DNA of 64,000 nucleotides, taken from contig NZ_CAUPZS010000019.1 in assembly GCF_963515715.1 (NCBI RefSeq), positions 18,884 through 82,883 on the forward strand, written 5' to 3'. The notes under the pieces were generated by a model. The model was not told the DNA's origin. It did no database searches and saw only the letters and a program-made list of their open reading frames with translations. This document shows, piece after piece, positions 63,092 to 64,000 of this stretch. The position numbers and the translations under genes were made by a program. Each line of letters starts with the position of its first letter. Position 1 is the stretch's first letter. The stretch is from Clostridium_AW sp963515715 (GTDB taxonomy: Bacteria; Bacillota; Clostridia; Clostridiales; Clostridiaceae).

Positions 63092-64000
63092 ATGAGAAAA
63101 TCTAAATTTTTTAAATTAACTATTATTATGGCAATTTTTGCTTTGATGTTGACAGCTTGCACAAATTCAAGCAATGAAGCTAGTGGCCCTAAAACTAATG
63201 AGCCTGTTGAAGTTTCAACGGTTGAAATCACTGATGTTCATGGAACTGTTACTGTTCCTGTAAATCCAAAGAATGTAGTTGCTTTGGATAATAGAACTTT
63301 TGAAACTTTAGCTGATTGGGGAATTGAATTAGCAGCTGTTCCAAAGGGGGTAATGCCTGCGGATTCATCATATGTAAATGATGAGTCAGTTCAAGATATT
63401 GGAAATCATCGTGAACCAAATCTTGAAATTATAGCAGCTGTAGATCCTGAACTTGTAATTGTTGGTCAAAGGTTTGCTAGCTATTATGAAGAAATAAAAA
63501 AAATAGTGCCAAATGCAGCTGTTATTGACCTTAATTTTGATGTTTCTGAGGCAGCTGATAAACCTGGAGAAAACTTAGTAAATGGACTTAAAAATTCTAC
63601 AATTGCTTTGGGACAAATTTTTGATAAAAATAAAGAGGCTGAACAATTGGTAGCTGATTTTGGTCAAGCTATCAAAGATGCTAAGTCTGCATATAATGGA
63701 ACGGATACAGTTATGAGTATTGTAGTTTCTGGTGGAGATATTGGTTTTTCAGCTCCTCATTCTGGACGTGTTTGGGGACCAATGTATGAAATTTTTGGAT
63801 GGGTTCCAGCATTAGAGGTTGGAAATGCGTCTTCTGATCATCAAGGTGATGATATTTCTGTTGAAGCTATTGCACAAAGTAACCCTAATTGGATTTTCGT
63901 ACTAGATCGTGATGCTGCAGTATCTTCTACAACTGATGCAGTTCCTGCTCAGGATGTTATCGATAATTCACCGGCTCTTCAAAACACAACTGCTGTTTCT
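63092..64000 (+). CDS. Siderophore-binding lipoprotein of an ABC importer (FatB/YclQ-like), partial
   Basis: An open frame from the ATG at 63092 to the window end, 303 residues so far. A signal peptide has lipobox MLTAC (Cys about 21). The class III binding-protein fold follows: ITDVHGTVTVPVNPKNVVAL near residue 47, IGNHREPNLEIIAAVDPELV near 107, and SGRVWGPMYEIFGW near 227. It captures a ferric siderophore, petrobactin-like if the YclQ/FatB likeness holds, for import. AAGGAGAAATGT precedes the ATG. Fur box upstream. Permease and ATPase genes probably follow beyond the window. Confidence 0.85.
   Translation, partial: MRKSKFFKLTIIMAIFALMLTACTNSSNEASGPKTNEPVEVSTVEITDVHGTVTVPVNPKNVVALDNRTFETLADWGIELAAVPKGVMPADSSYVNDESVQDIGNHREPNLEIIAAVDPELVIVGQRFASYYEEIKKIVPNAAVIDLNFDVSEAADKPGENLVNGLKNSTIALGQIFDKNKEAEQLVADFGQAIKDAKSAYNGTDTVMSIVVSGGDIGFSAPHSGRVWGPMYEIFGWVPALEVGNASSDHQGDDISVEAIAQSNPNWIFVLDRDAAVSSTTDAVPAQDVIDNSPALQNTTAVS

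Overview
The window looks like chromosome of a low-GC clostridium (Clostridiaceae). Base use is strongly AT-rich, start regions carry strong AGGAGG-type ribosome binding sites with some TTG starts, and many products have close relatives in that group: glycine-riboswitch Na+/amino acid symporter, FrdX/HcpR-type pair, HelD, PepF, PepV, LtaS-like sulfatase and RlmD. No rRNA, tRNA or CRISPR array was seen.

Layout. (1) 1-4.1 kb: ECF S component, tandem glycine riboswitch with an AGCS symporter, and an NCS2 purine permease with PurBox-like sites. (2) 4.1-14.3 kb: a divergent iron-sulfur protein/Crp-family regulator pair, then an eight-kilobase operon made of an iron-type ABC importer, a creatininase-family amidohydrolase, an ArgH-like lyase, a BadF-type kinase and a ROK repressor. 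It looks like a catabolic pathway for an unidentified ligand. (3) 14.3-22.5 kb: an unusual stretch of unrelated single genes, nearly all on the minus strand, separated by copies of a modular repeat family. The modules are a 54-bp promoter-side block, a roughly 62-nt hairpin, a 189-nt nested palindrome and a conserved tail. Three of the genes are frameshifted. It resembles a gene-cassette array without a recognisable integrase or classical attC. (4) 22.7-44.6 kb: ordinary core and housekeeping genes (HisS, PepF, Cd/Zn ATPase, a two-component system with a lipoprotein, HelD, PepV, TSUP permease, LTA-synthase-like protein, RlmD).

(5) 44.6-50.5 kb: a more GC-rich acquired segment inserted at the 3' end of rlmD. 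It carries a wrecked large serine recombinase, a two-permease ABC exporter with a frameshifted ATPase, a VanS/VanR-like two-component system and small HTH proteins, as in peptide-antibiotic resistance modules. (6) 50.5-55.3 kb: a LysR remnant, AzlCD, and an XpaC-TelA pair. (7) 55.3-62.2 kb: an antibiotic-resistance neighbourhood: a lipoprotein class D beta-lactamase, a DUF2087-type regulator with a GNAT enzyme between direct repeats, an ABC-F ribosome-protection protein (frameshifted), and a Cfr-family 23S rRNA methyltransferase. The ABC-F and Cfr genes are each preceded by a homologous 26-codon leader peptide and alternative hairpins, which suggests a shared translation-sensing switch. (8) 62.2-64 kb: gene remnants, then a Fur-box-controlled siderophore-binding lipoprotein that runs off the window.

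The most notable signals are the modular repeat/gene array at 14.3-22.5 kb and the twin leader-peptide attenuators at 59-61 kb.
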